The notes beneath the pieces were generated by a model. It was not told the DNA's origin. It did not search any database and saw only the letters and a program-made list of their open reading frames with translations. 64,000 nucleotides of DNA, taken from Ryuthela nishihirai (lineage: Eukaryota; Arthropoda; Arachnida; Araneae; Heptathelidae). The DNA lies in the NCBI GenBank assembly GCA_038380435.1, contig JAWZYU010000011.1:75761501-75825500 (forward strand), read 5' to 3'. The position numbers were made by a program, and so were the translations under genes. Positions 1-12,024 of the stretch are shown piece after piece. The first letter of the stretch is position 1, and every line of letters starts with the position of its first letter.

Positions 1-1967
1 TAGTACTCATCATATACACTAGATGGTGCCAGGGGTACTTAATAAAGGGGGAGGAATTTTTAATAAAGGGGATTAATAAATGCTTAATTAATTATTAATT
101 ATTAATAAGGCGTTGTGGTCATGTGACCGGAAGTGGGCGTGCCCTGTGACGTCATAGGGTAAAGCACCGTGTGTGGGGGGACTATAAGGGGGGACTATAA
201 TTTATTACTAATACTGTTATACACAAACAGTACGTGTTCCCATTATTTTGATAAACCCCTGTATATACTAGAGGTAGATCTGGCAACGTACGAGGTTTCA
301 CAACGGAGAAGAGCTAGTTGGGCAGAAAAGATGTCTGTGATATTTTTTTACCATAGTCATGACCAATTTTGCACAGTAGTTATATGACACGATTACATCG
401 TGTTCTGCCATAGGATGCAGAAATCGTTTCAACTAGGATAAGTATCTTAATTTCTTCAACTAACTTTATATAATCTAATTTTTAAGCAAAATTAATTGTA
501 ATCCATGACTCTGGTTATTGTAATCACTCCTGCCACTCAAATCATCAGATTCATTAGCTCACACCGCTCTCGTTTAGACTAGCTGCTGGAAGCTGGTTGG
601 TTGAAGTTGAAAAGAATGGCCCCCAGCCCTTTGCCATAGCCTTTGTATCGTTGACTGACTTCTACTACGAAAGGAAAATGTAGTGTCGAATCTACATAAT
701 CCTAATACTTGTTTAAGTATCATATAGATACCAGACTGCAATGCAATTTGAGATGAAAATAAGGTTAGAATAGGCCTGGGCAAAGTACGGTCAGCGAACT
801 TCTGATGTCCAAAAAATTAAATTTGTGAAAGGAAAATAAGAACATAAGAAGGTAGCATTACTTATAATTGAGAGTTTTTCGCCTTCCTAGTAAATGAGAA
901 GGAATGAACAACACAGTTCCTTCTACCCATACACTAATTGGCACAAGCTGCAACAGCAAATTGGAGGGGGAAACGGTTGAATGGTCAAGGCAGTGCTGTT
1001 GATGTTGCAGTAAGTTTCTCTAAGTCAATGCTTCTGTAATTGCGCGAGGTGGAGTTCACGGCTAGTGAACAGCGAGTCTCTCGGGAGAGGAAGAAGCCAA
1101 AAGTCTCAGGCAGACCCTACAGTTATGCAAATGTTCCTCTTTCACGGTATTCACGGGGGGGGGATGTTCTACAAAACTTCGCGTTCTCCTGGGATTGAGG
1201 GGATTTTTATTATTTGAGTCCAAATTCCTAATAAGATGGACCTGCACTTGTTTAGGGAGAATTTCCTTGCTTCTGCTGACTAATATTCGATGAAGCCTCC
1301 CCAATGGCTAAATGCTGCCAGCTCCTGCTCAAATTTGTAGTTGATAACCAAACGACGACCTCATGCTAATTTTTTCGCTCTTTCTCCTCAGTTGTTTTCC
1401 CCCAAGTATGTCAGGACGATGAGGCCATGGGTTTTTCCGTGCACTTGTACCTGTTTTGATACTCCCTTGTCTCAATCTTTAGAGGGGGTTGAGGAAATGT
1501 AGATAGTGGCTGGTCATCCGTGCCTTCTTCAGTGCTCATGACGACTCATTTCGAGAATCATAAATATTTCCTTGGCTCAGACTGTCAAGTATGTGCTTGA
1601 ACCAAATGTTTTCTCGACGGCTGGTCCCATATTCCGCATTTCGGATCCAACGAAAACCAAGGGGAAAAAAAGGTTTTTTCTGTGAATGATGATTTCCAGA
1701 AATTTACATAAAAAAGCATTAGAGAAATCAATGTGTGCATTTGTCATTAAACATTGAATAATATAATTATTAGAGAAAAGAAAAAAGAAGTTTTTACGGA
1801 AGAACGAAAAAATTTACATATCAGAGAAGTTTTCGTTCGAGAACTTCTACCTGTTACTTGACGATCGAAGTGGGTATGTTTTTGCCTATCTTCCTGTTGC
1901 TTTTGGCTTTGGCATTTTGTCGATTGGTCGGTTTGTGGATTTGAAAAAACGTTGTTCCACCATACTG

Positions 1968-2370
1968 TAACTTCCGAACGCGACGAAGAACCTTAATGAT
2001 TTATGTGTCTAATGAAAGCTTGTGACAAGGGGTATGACATAGGCCAAAAAAAAATGACCCCCTTGTCTTCATCTCCCCTAAAAAGGGGAAATGTGAAAAT
2101 TTTTATTCCGCTATAACACCTCCCGTGCTATCTCCCCCTTAAAATGGGAGGTAATACGAAAATGATTTAAAGTCGTTTTGAACATATCTTCCGAACGCGA
2201 GGGGTTACAGTTACGAGTTAAGTGTCAAATGAAAGCTCGTATAATGACTTTCGTAAATTATTTCGAAATTTACCCGCCCTATTACCCCCACCCTTATAAA
2301 AGGGGGTGGGTTTCTGTGGGGTTCGGCTTCAACGAGTCGTATCTCAAATTAAAGCTTGTGTCGTCTCCAA
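1968..2370. repeat. Diverged tandem repeat with G/C-rich hairpins
   Basis: The string CTTCCGAACGCGA occurs near 1972 and 2189. In both places it is followed by a variant of GTCWAATGAAAGCT and then by a run of C and G that can fold on itself (about 2075-2090, 2130-2152 and 2285-2310). A third partial unit follows at about 2328 with the sequence AAATTAAAGCTTGTG. The period is roughly 140-210 bp. No coding potential is evident; the family is not recognised. Confidence 0.6.
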
Positions 2371-3208
2371 TGTCGTGAGCTTCCTCAAACATGACTCTAA
2401 AAGGGGTGTGTGATATCCCATAAAGAAAGGGTTCTGTGAGACTGTGAGAGACGTGATGACCTGGGTTCGGATCCTGTCCGACTGGACCAGGTGTGATGTC
2501 CTCTCTTCTCAGATCTATGGAGACTGTGCCAAACGTCGTGCCGCCGGAGAACGATGCGATTGTTGCGTAATAATTACTTCATCCTCACTTCGGTGAAATT
2601 ACAGGTACGTGGGTGTTTAAGCCCGTGCCACTGCACGCCTTGAAGAAACTGGTGTTGAAGGATGAATAACAACAAGCCATTAGTTACTGCACGAGAGTTA
2701 GATAGGGACGACACAGTTTTATTTATAATATATACAGCTACGTGCTGGGAATGCGCTCAACTCCGTGAGCTGCTTTGCTGCTGCAAACATTAATAATGAG
2801 GTGGAGAATCGCACGCTTTGCGAATCCTCACTTTACAGACCTCAAAACTCGGCGAAAGGATAACCAACCTTTGCCTACATTGTGGTTCCTTCTAAACCAC
2901 AAGAATAAAGCAGATTCACACAAGCATCTCGATTCCCCTTTGGAATCGCACCTTCACTTCAAGGGTTTCCTTTTTTTTGAGTATGTGCGGCATCCTTCTG
3001 ACGCTTGTTGACACGACCTTCAGCGTGCTCGCACCAAGCCTAACGCTTTTCTAATCTAGTGCAGCCTTGTCGCGCCCCTAAGCTAGTCATTTACGGCATA
3101 AATAACTGCTGGCATTAGTCACAACTTACACGGAGCAGCTTTAGACCCGAAAAACAACAACAGTGAGTCATCCCAGCACAAACATCTCCAAGAACACATA
3201 AAAATATA

Positions 3209-3403
3209 TAAATAATAAATACCCCCTCAAGCAGCTGCTTGCCACAGAGGTCTGACAGGAGTCTGTCATATGCCACAGTAGAAGGTCTGAGAGGATGGCA
3301 GGACCTCAGCAGAAAAACAACACATACATCCACGCCTTACCCTGGGCTCGAACCCAGGTCCCTTAGATCACTAGCCAAGCGCGCTAACCAATCGGCCAAG
3401 GGA
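3209..3403 (-). mobile_element. SINE-A copy, tRNA-headed, full length or nearly so
   Basis: Read on the minus strand this has a tRNA-like head with an A box (TTGGTTAGCGCGCTTGGC) and a B box (GGGTTCGAGCCC). A body containing GAGGTCCTGCCATCCTCTCAG follows, then the tail TGCTTGAGGGGGTATTTATT. The same order is seen at 40398-40609 on the plus strand, which has target-site duplications. Pol III-type SINEs need enzymes from a LINE partner; the partner is not identified. The tRNA part is mutated and is not a functional tRNA gene. Confidence 0.85.
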
Positions 3404-5457
3404 TATACAACAATAAAATACGACAAAAATATACAATAAATAAATAAATATAAAATTCGAGGCACATGACAGGGGTAAATATGCTCGATGTTTATGATTC
3501 GTATATCAAATTTTTTGAAGGTAGGTGTTTTTAGTTACAACAAATGAAATATAAATTGGAAATTAAAAAAAAAATACCTATCTTCCTACAGGACCCTAAA
3601 AAGTCAAACCTAAAACTTTCCTAATAGAATTTTTTTTAATTCATTTTGCGTGTGTAGTGTATGTGTGAAGTATCTAAAGCAAAAGTGAATATATTTTCAC
3701 ATAAAGTGTGTTACATACTTAAAAGGAAATCGAAAACATTATTAAAAAACTTCTTCTCACTTTCATATATTTATAGTTCTCACCAAGCCCAGAAAAAAAT
3801 AAAAGGGGGATGCTAAGAGCTCTCCCCTCTTTCTTCTGAATAAATTCTGCAATCTATTTTGGCTTTCCTTTGAAAATTGAAATTTCTTTGTCAAATGACC
3901 AATGAATTTATTACATTTTTTCCCATTCGTGAGCCATTCCTATGAAAAATAAGGAAACGACGTTGCGGGTTTCTTGAAATTAAATATAGTAGTTGATAGA
4001 AACACAATCTGAATTTCTATTAGGGATGAATTCGGGCTCAATTAATTCGGCAAACAACAATTCGGGTTTCTTTTATACTTAATTCTTCAGTTACTGAGTC
4101 CTGGCTATATACCTATATATATATTATAGATACATGTAGAAATGTGTACCGCTAAACCATTTTTAGTTCTTCATGTTATAGGCAATTGCATACTTTAAAA
4201 TTATTATAATTATTCGAAGGAAAAAAATAAAGTCTCAATGTATTTTGTAACTAAAGATTGAAGAAAACTTCTGCAGAAATTGAAAATTATCGAAAATAAG
4301 CATTATAACAATAAAGAGGATTCGTTAATGAAATTGAAAAAAAAAACATGAAAAAGTAATTAAAAGGAATAGTGCTTATTAATTTTAAACATTTATTAAA
4401 AGCTTGAATTAAACATAAAAATTACGCTTTAGTTACTTTTCACAAATACAAGGAATTTGGAAATTTATATTACGATTAATGTGGCTGGGGCTGATAGGCT
4501 TAATGTTTTCAACTGGTAATCACCGAAGCGAATAATACGAATCTCACCTTGATGTTGAGTGCTGCAAGAGATCTGAAGGTGACATTCCTAAAACTTATGT
4601 CGCTAATATAGTCTGAAACTAGGCCTTAAAATATTGATGTGCTATTAAAATTTGCCTAGTTTAAATTCTGCAAGGCAGTGATTCTCAAAATTTCCGATAC
4701 TAGACTCTTTGCGAAGTCTCCCTCTGTGGACCCTGTTCCCAAAATTATGTATTTTTTTAATTGAATTTAAATTAATTTAAATATAAATGTAGTTAGATAT
4801 AGTTTTTCCCGTCAAATATTTATTCCAATACGGAAGTATAAAAGGGCAGAAAATATGCTTAAAGAAACTTAAAAAGTAATATTGAAAGCTGAAATATTTT
4901 GCAGATTAAAATATACTCAAATTGTAAAACCCTTTATCAAGTCAATGAACAAATACGAAGAGAGAAAGGGAATGCTTTTGGGTTGTCTATATTGTACTAA
5001 ATGTATAGTCTAATGTGTTGAAAATAAAGTATTTTGAATGATTGATTGATTAAGAGTAGTTTTTCTAACAGTAATGGCAATAAAACTAAGATGACGAAAT
5101 AAACTTTATGTTCTGTTCAGTAAAATCTAAATTCAACTTGCAGACCCGTGGTTGAAAAACACTGATGCAAGGTAATTAATAATTACAAAGTCATTTACAA
5201 TCCAAGATTATCAAAATGTGCGATTGATTTGTATGCAAAAATATTTATAACTCAAAACCTAAAGGGAGGAAAAACTGAAAAGCGAGATATTTTTCGTGAA
5301 AAAGCGGAATACTTAATAGATGATTGTACATTTTTCAGAAGCAACGAATTTAGGTTTTTTCATGATTTATTAATTTTTAAAATATAGTGTAAGTTATCCT
5401 TGAAAATTTCTAGATGCTTTAAAATTGTGATGTGATTTGTTTTATTTTTTATTTCAG

Positions 5458-5541
5458 TTATGTCATTTGAAAAGGGAGTGGAGATTAACGCCGAGCAAAT
5501 CTGAGGAAGAAGATAGCGAAGAGATAAGGAAAATCAAGAAA
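5458..5541 (+). CDS. RASGRF: RASGRF exon (end of coiled coil, phase 0/0)
   Basis: 84-bp exon of 28 codons between an acceptor (atttcag) and a donor (gtaaga). It encodes LCHLKREWRLTPS, then an acidic stretch, ending in DSEEIRKIKK. In RASGRF proteins a coiled-coil segment followed by an acidic linker and IKK sits directly before the IQ motif, and the next exon here starts with exactly that motif in the same phase. RASGRFs are Ca2+/calmodulin-regulated exchange factors for Ras and Rac at the inner plasma membrane. The exon would be hard to name alone; its identity rests on the 241-residue frame it makes with the five downstream exons. A different upstream boundary is possible, but the frame is open only from this acceptor. 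Confidence 0.8.
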
Positions 5542-6088
5542 GTAAGAAATAGCAAATTTTATAAATTAGAAAAGTACAATGCTCTTGTTTCTTTTTAGTT
5601 TTTGATTTCTATATATAGTAGGGGCCGACAGTAGGGTTCAAGAAGTGTATCTCACCCGCGAGGCAATCGAGGGGGGCAGGGAGAGGCGGCAGAAGGAGGG
5701 CAAGGCAAAGGGTAGATCGACATGGGAGAAGTTATAAGGGACGGTCACGAACGGAAATTGCAGATACCAGTGGCCGAGAGTAAATTGTTTTCATAATTTG
5801 TTTCAAAACCTTTAATATATTTTCTTTCGAATGCCTTTAACATAATTTATTTCATGGGCCTTTATACCGTGAGGGAAATAGAAAGATGAAAATAATTTCA
5901 AAGGACGATCTTTTCACGACCTCAAAGGCCAAAGAATGGAAAACAACAGCCAGCATTCGGATGAAAACAAATTTTTTGAGGATATTCTGTAAACGGAATA
6001 TCAGCTGTTGAAGCTTCCGTATCTGAATTCATCTCACTTCCTTCCACGTTTCAATTCTATGTTTCCTCTCCGCGCACGAACAATTAAT

Positions 6089-6183
6089 AAAAAATAAATA
6101 CCCCCTCAAGCAGCTGCTTGCCACAGAGGTCTGACAGGAGCCTGTCAGTTTATATGCCACAGTAGAAGATCTGAGAGGAAAAA
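6089..6183 (-). mobile_element. SINE-A tail, 5'-truncated
   Basis: Minus-strand match to the body and tail of SINE-A, including AAACTGACAGGCTCCTGTCA and GCAAGCAGCTGCTTGAGGGG. It stops before the tRNA-like head. The 5' truncation is typical of LINE-assisted insertion. Confidence 0.8.
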
Positions 6184-7017
6184 GAGAGTGAGAAAGGTCC
6201 TCTCCAATAATCTAGGATTATTACAACCATTCTCAGTCATATTAACATAGTCGAATCTAAAAGCAATTTTAAATCTTCCCCTGTTCCTCATTTATTATTT
6301 TTATTTCATTTTATTAAATCCAACAAAAGGCAAAAGCCCAATTTTTCTTCATGCTATTTTCATCACCATGCATGCCAAATTAGAGAAGTTTAAAAAATGA
6401 CATAAAGTAACATAACAAAACAAAAAAATTGTTTTTCTTAAATTTCAGACTATTAGAACATATGGAATAATAAGTGTATTATTAGTAAAAGAAACTTTAA
6501 AATATTTCCAAATAACGAAATTAAAATAATTAAAATTTTAAAGTTCGGAGAATCCTTGGTTCTTTCCAAACATTTTCGATTATTTCCAGCTCGTGTTCGA
6601 CATTTTAGTTAATCTTTCAGCCACTCTACATATACTTGAATATAAGCATTTGCACATGTGATTATTTTTATTATCATTTCTATAATCTTTATTTATTCTC
6701 TTATTTTTTTCTTGTTTCACCATGCATTAATGTTTTTAATCGCTTTTCAATAATCCGTATTTACGCTTGAAAGTTTTAATCATATATTAACCCTCAGAAT
6801 GAGGAAATGCTGAGAATAAATATTAAAAATAACTTTGTGCAAAAAGAAGGTTTATTGATTGTATAATTAGATGATTTTAGCAATTGTAATTGTTAGTCAA
6901 AATAAACACAAAAAATTTCCTTGAAAACATAAAGAAATTATATTTCTCTAAAAAGTTTCCTTAATGTTATCTGGAGAGTTGAATTCGGCATCAGTTAATG
7001 GTTGACAACATTAAAAA

Positions 7018-7665
7018 ACTTTAAAAAAGATGTCTAAAAATTGTGTAGTTTGCATTATTTTATGTTTGGTAAAAATAACTTAAATCATATTTTGTAGGCA
7101 TATTATAAGCTTACGTGTTATTTTCACTTGACGTAATATCGAAAAGTTTGAAAAAGGCAGCTTTAGTCGTTTTGCTAACTCATCCTGTAACATTTTGGTG
7201 CATACCTAAGATACGAAGGCGAGTCAGAATCGGCATTTACTCTCATTGAGGCAGGGGGCGATATCATAATCTTCCTCAGGCCCAGATCTAAACAAAAACA
7301 TTTAAATGTTTGGATGGGGAAAATGCTGGACTAATGGGAACATATCAGAAAGTCATTTTGGTGTATTCTTTGCAGTTATTATTCTGGATAAATACTGTAA
7401 TAAACTTTTTACCTTCATTTTTCTGGTCTTTGAAAAATCATTTTTGTACAATAAGTGTACCATAAGTGTTTGCTATATTGTATCGCCTCAGTTACCGTTA
7501 ATGTTTCTTATATTACAACGGGGAGATTTTGACCTATAACTTTGCTTTCTAGAATTTTCAAGGTTTGAAAATTGTCGGAAAATTAAAAAAAGATGTATAA
7601 AAATTGTATAGTTTGCATTTTTTACGTTTGGTAAAAATAATTTAAATCATATTTAGCAGGCTATT
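7018..7665. repeat. Pair of ~80-bp direct repeats
   Basis: About 7018-7101 and 7582-7665 share AAAAAAGATGT, then TAGTTTGCAT, then TTTGGTAAAAATAA and TTAAATCATATTT with only a few differences. The 480 bp between them shows no recognisable gene. They could be the ends of an unrecognised insertion or an old segmental duplication. Confidence 0.6.
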
Positions 7666-7711
7666 TTTGGAATATCTTTCCAGATACAAAAGGAAAAGTG
7701 GCGTCTAATAA

Positions 7712-9931
7712 CACTGGGCAACAAATTTTCATAACGTCATGCCTCTGAGATAAAAGTAGCCATTTCTTAAAGATTTCTAGGTTTTGAACACGAATATGAC
7801 AATGAAAATGAAAAATTGGTTACGATTTCTGAGAAATCCACAATAGTTTCTTATATAATAGAGTAATACATACATATGACATGTATCGGTAAAACTCCGC
7901 TTCTACTTCCGACGTCGCTTTGTCCGTCGCTTGTACAGCTGCTCAGGATCATCATCTCTGGCGAGCGTCCAACAGTAGTCAGCCAACTTTGAAGTGGACC
8001 TGTTTCCCTGGTATCCTTTCTCCGTCGTTGCAATGTTCTGGTGAAAACGTTCACCGTGCTCATCGCTAACCATGCCGCAGTTGTCGGGGAAGAAATCTAA
8101 GTGGGAATGGAGAAAGTGGGTTTTTAAGGACATATGCAGCCAAGTTGTGTTACAGAGACATGTCCTTAACCAGTTTCTTTTCGTGTTTGCCCTGACATTC
8201 CCGAGGAATTTAGTTGACACCAGACGAAACGCGTCCAAAGCCTTTTTCGGATATATAACCTCAGAATCCCTGAAGCAGGTTGTCGAACACCTGGTCTCTG
8301 AAAAGCACGCGGATCTGAAGACCTACAAAAATCCCCTCTTTAATTTTCGCTTCGCTGAGTGGAGGGAATTTGTCAGCCAAGTACTTGAAAGCTGATGCAG
8401 TCCAGTCCATGGCTTTTACGAAGTTTTTCATCACACAGAGTTTGATGTATAGGGAAGGTAACCAAAATTTCTGCGTTTCTGCCAGTGCTGGATGTTCCAC
8501 ATTCTTCTGAGGCCAGTTTCTCTTCACGTAGTGCGAAGTCTTTGCTCGGCTGTCCCATTCACATAAGAAACAGCACTACTTCGTATATCCCAACTGCAGA
8601 CCCATCAACAGAACCACTACCTTGAAGTCACAACAAAGATGCCAGCCATACTTGCTGTATTGAAGACAGTTCAACAGCTGTTTAAGGTTGTCGTAGGCAT
8701 CTTTCATGTAGACAGCTCCGACTGGAATGGATGGAAGTCGATTTTCATTATGCAGCAACACCGCCTTGAGACTCAATTTCGAAGAGTCTATGAATAGTCG
8801 CCATTCTTGAGGGTCATGTTTGATTCTGAGGGAATTCATCAGGCCATCTACATTGGATCAGAACACAAGATCATCTTCCTTTCTGAAGTAATGCGCAAAC
8901 TGATCATAAGGAGTTCGAAACGAAGTCACTGGAATATTTTCCTTGAGAAGATTCCATTGTTTAAGTCTTGATACAAGCAGTTACGTTTTGGCCTTGGACA
9001 GCTCGAGATCGCGGAAAAGATCGTTCATTTCTTCTTGGGTGAGAATGTGTGGGGCAGATGGCACAACCGTATGGATCATCATTAGACACAGAAGGCTGTG
9101 GAGAACCCGACGTCGGTTCGCCTCCCTCCTCATCGTCTGAATCGATGGAAATTCTTTTGGAGGTTCGGGAATGGAAGGCCTTCGCAGTTGACCATGGAAT
9201 CATGCAGAAGTAGCAGTCATTTGCGTGATTGCTTTGCTCTCTCCAAACCATAGGAACAGCAAACGCATCGACATTTTTTCGCCTTTCCGCCACTTCGGAA
9301 GATTTCTTGCACACATACTGCAGTGTGGTGGTCCAGGCCTTGTTCTGGTCCCCAATCTTGCATCCAAAATAAAACTCATACACTGCTTTCACTATTGGAG
9401 TGATGGCCGTTTTCTGTCTTGCAAACGTCACTTCCCCGTAAATGTAACAATATATATCTGCACTATTAACACAGTTACGAGGCATCACTACTGCTGGATT
9501 AAAACTGCAAGGATCGCTTGTGTTGTGCTTATGACTCACGGGTAAATGGGAGTAGCTCAAAAGACTTGCTCACTCTACGAGACATCGCTTACAACTAACG
9601 ATTGCATCATCTTTTATCCGCGATCGTAAAGGCGTGATATCATGACTCAACTACATCGCATCAGACATTGATGCAATACCAATGGGGGTTGTGTATATGG
9701 CGGCTGATGCAATACAACGCAATATGTTGCAATCTGGAGTTTAAAATGCAGCGTTGTGAAATGGTTACCTATGTACTCAATGCGGAATGAATCGTTTATA
9801 CATGACCATCTCTGTCTCTCCAAAACAAGCGCCGATCGACAAATTTTATTGTTATTTTCGTGTTCAGCGCCTCGAATTTAATAAAGATTGGTTATTTTCA
9901 TTTCAAAAGCCTTTTTGTATGTTGCCCAGTG
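7712..9931 (-). mobile_element. DNA transposon with CACTGGGCAACA termini and an uncharacterised transposase-like protein
   Basis: Both ends carry the inverted terminus CACTGGGCAACA. Just outside, TAA stands on each side (7709-7711 and 9932-9934), consistent with a 3-bp target-site duplication. Inside the termini a second homologous stretch recurs in inverted form (GAACACGAATATGACAATGA on the left, a close relative on the right). The coding region is on the minus strand (separate entry). A CACTG end with a short duplication recalls EnSpm/CACTA elements of the CMC group, but I do not recognise the protein as belonging to them, so the superfamily is left open. Length is 2220 bp. Confidence 0.7.
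7903..9485 (-). pseudogene. Broken gene for a conserved transposon-associated protein of unknown function
   Basis: Starting from MPRNCVN at 9485 on the minus strand, the translation shows a Cys-rich N-terminus (NCVNSADIYCYIYGEVTF), then YFGCKIGDQNKAW, then AVPMVWREQSNH and CYFCMIP. After a frameshift near 8960 come CLQYSKYGWHLCCDFKVV and an in-frame TAG at the position after GYTK. The sequence goes on through CCFLCEWDSR, LPSLYIKL, MKNFVKAMD, a TGA near 8260 and another shift. It closes with LKTHFLHSHLDFFPDN, SDEHGERFHQN, KLADYCWTL and a basic KRRTKRRR end. I recall this order of motifs in many proteins labelled uncharacterised in arthropods and cnidarians. The Cys pairs suggest metal binding. 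The His- and Glu-rich C-terminal motifs could belong to a nuclease fold; this is inference. An additional upstream Met at 9560 exists, but the conserved part starts at 9485. Confidence 0.75.
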
Positions 9932-10107
9932 TAATTCATGTTTTCCGTTATCTATTTAACAAATGCATACTATTTATAGTAGTTTCAGTTTATTATATTT
10001 TATTTCCAATTGGGAAATTAAAAATATATAATAATGATTTATTGATATCATTTTCAATTATATTGATATTATTTACTGAAATATTATCAAGACTGCAAAG
10101 AGTTTTT

Positions 10108-10257
10108 TTTTTTACACAAAGGAACGAAATATCGTCTCAGCTTGTCCTGGTTTCACATTCAATCTACACACACAATCATGCTATCCCGGTAATCGAACCC
10201 AGGGTCCAGGCAGCTATAATATCACCGTAAGACAGTGCAATTCCGCTGCGCCACTTA
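10108..10257 (-). mobile_element. tRNA-derived SINE with poly-A end
   Basis: On the minus strand a tRNA-like head starts near 10257 with TTAAGTGGCGCAGCGGAATT (A-box region) and has the B box CTGGGTTCGATTACC, followed by about 60 bp of unrelated body and a run of 13 A. No clear target-site duplication was found. The spacing between boxes fits a tRNA-derived pol III promoter, but the cloverleaf is incomplete, so this is not a tRNA gene. Confidence 0.7.
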
Positions 10258-10877
10258 AGCGAGAGTATTTCCAGTAAAGTTACAACATTAGAGACTGTTA
10301 CTTCAGTAAAACTTGAATAGTTTTTCCAAATGAAGCAGGATAAGTAAACGGTAGGATTTTTTTACACGAAAATTTAAGTCATGCATATATAACGTATTTT
10401 GTGTAACGTTGTTTGACTGCTTAGCGTTGCATTTAAGGGAAGTAACTGGGTATAAGTTTCGTAGAAGACAGAGTTATTTTTATTAAAAATCTTTTATTCT
10501 TTCTGCCTAAGAATTCCTCACATGTTTACTTCCATGACATATTATACTGCCAGATTCCTGTTGGAGTTTGGCTGTCACGTTCAGCTGTCTTGGGCCCTAT
10601 GGAATTTGCCCTCTGGAGAATCATGCCATCGCTAGAAACAATATACCCCAGTCACATGAATACCGATTAGGAACTGTTATGCCTTATGCAGTACGCAGTG
10701 GACATTATACGGGATTTGGCAGGCATTTCTTTTCAGATACTCGTCTTATGTAATGGCTGTCATACTTTATAAGAGAAATTGATATATTATCCTACTTTAG
10801 CAACGTACTTAATATGCATCATAGGTAAAATAATTTCTATAGGAAATAGGGAACAACTTACCCCGTGCAAAGCATAG

Positions 10878-11177
10878 TTCCGCAAAACTCCCCGCCCTGC
10901 CCACGATCAGTAGGGGACACCGATAGGCTAGGAAAGGCCACCGTCCTTTCGATGGGATTTTAAGCCGTGGCTCCGTTTGCGAGAGAGAGCCATACCCTGT
11001 GCACGTTAAAGAACACACTGGATGGCCTTGACGGGAGGCTACCATCTGTCTCCCAACAGCTATTCCAGTGGGTCTCCCAACCATCTCTGAGCCTTCGGGG
11101 TCCATGTGACCTGGCCATTTAGCCCATGGCGTGCAAAAAAGTGCCGCTCAGAGGTAAAACAACCCAATCCAACCCAA
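10878..11177 (+). mobile_element. SINE-B, 5'-truncated, with target-site duplication
   Basis: The element begins inside the body (TTCCGCAAAACTCCCCGCCC), continues through GGATGGCCTTGACGGGAGGC and ends with AAACAACCCAATCCAACCC. It is flanked by an 11-bp duplication, GCAAAGCAYAG, at 10867-10877 and 11178-11188. The tRNA head seen in the 47763 copy is missing. Related copies in this window are at 15074, 24482 and 47763. Confidence 0.85.
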
Positions 11178-11594
11178 GCAAAGCACAGTTTTCTGAATTC
11201 ATATAACGTTAAGTCCATATAGATTGTTTTTGAATGAAAATAGTTTTAATTCAAATGGGGATATCTGATGTTATTCCATTTTAAGCCACACCTCATTTAA
11301 TTATAATATAGAAACCCATAGCTTGTTTAGCATTACAAGATAAATTTAATCCTTTTTGTACGAAGAAATTGTAGAAAAGGAGACAGCATGAATCATGGCT
11401 TATACCATTTTTCACTAAACCCTTTATATCCAGGAACTGATGAATTGTATATTAGTGCATAATTCAATCAAATGATATAAATTATTATTATTATTTATCT
11501 TAATAGAAGTTATGGAATAATTTTTCCTTAAATATTTCTTTAATAATAAAACCGCTCTCGCTTGTTTTTAAATGAAGAAAAATATGCAATTGTA

Positions 11595-11806
11595 CAATCG
11601 CTCAAAAAAGTATCCGAACACTATGGTTGATTACAGAATTCAGAAAAATATCTGGCAACGATGATTTTAGGGATTAGTGATCTGGCAACCTTCGTGTATT
11701 GTTCATGAAGGTTGCCAGATCACTAATTTCTAAAAACATCATTGCCAGAAATTTTTTCTGAATTCTGTAATCAACCATAGTGTTCGGATATTTATTTGAG
11801 CGACTG
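11595..11806. mobile_element. Fully palindromic Tc1-type MITE, copy 1
   Basis: 212 bp made of two arms of about 100 bp that are near-perfect reverse complements, flanked by TA on both sides (11593-11594 and 11807-11808). The ends read CAATCGCTCAAAAAAGTATC and, on the other strand, CAGTCGCTCAAATAAATATC. There is no coding capacity; the element is essentially all inverted repeat with a few bases of loop near 11700. TA duplication and terminus are of Tc1/mariner type. Confidence 0.85.
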
Positions 11807-11988
11807 TACACATGTTGAAGAGTTACAAACCCAGTGCGAAGTCTGTTCTTTAAGGGGAGATTGACATAACTACGAAATAATTAAAATTAGGGACAAAGTG
11901 ATCAAAAGTTCGATCGTAAAGGAGAAATGAATTTTTTATTCTAGCGCTAGTTCACCCTTCCCTTAAAACGTGGGCTATCTCCCTATTG

Positions 11989-12024
<36 letters not shown>

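Larger units (their letters stand above)
1..5457. other. Intronic or upstream sequence before the first recognised RASGRF exon
   Basis: No exon is recognisable here. The PH domain and most of the coiled coil that precede the first visible exon in RASGRF proteins are absent, so they lie further left or are too diverged to see. The stretch contains a diverged tandem repeat (about 1968-2370), a GC-richer patch at about 2440-3080 with one tRNA B-box-like string near 2464 (possible SINE debris, unproven), and a SINE-A copy at 3209-3403. The remainder (1-1960, 3410-5457) is AT-rich with no ORF that resembles a protein. The last bases before 5458 form a T-rich tract ending in CAG, a good splice acceptor. 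Confidence 0.6.

Noticed and set aside
2440..3080. Possible LTR or third SINE family near a B-box-like GGTTCGGATCC
   Set aside because: The B-box-like string has an inserted base, there is no A box, and no second copy was found in the window.
9787..10230. A 147-codon plus-strand ORF
   Set aside because: It starts in the terminal repeat of the 7712-9931 transposon and ends in an antisense SINE; its sequence is rich in F, I and L as expected from AT-rich non-coding DNA.
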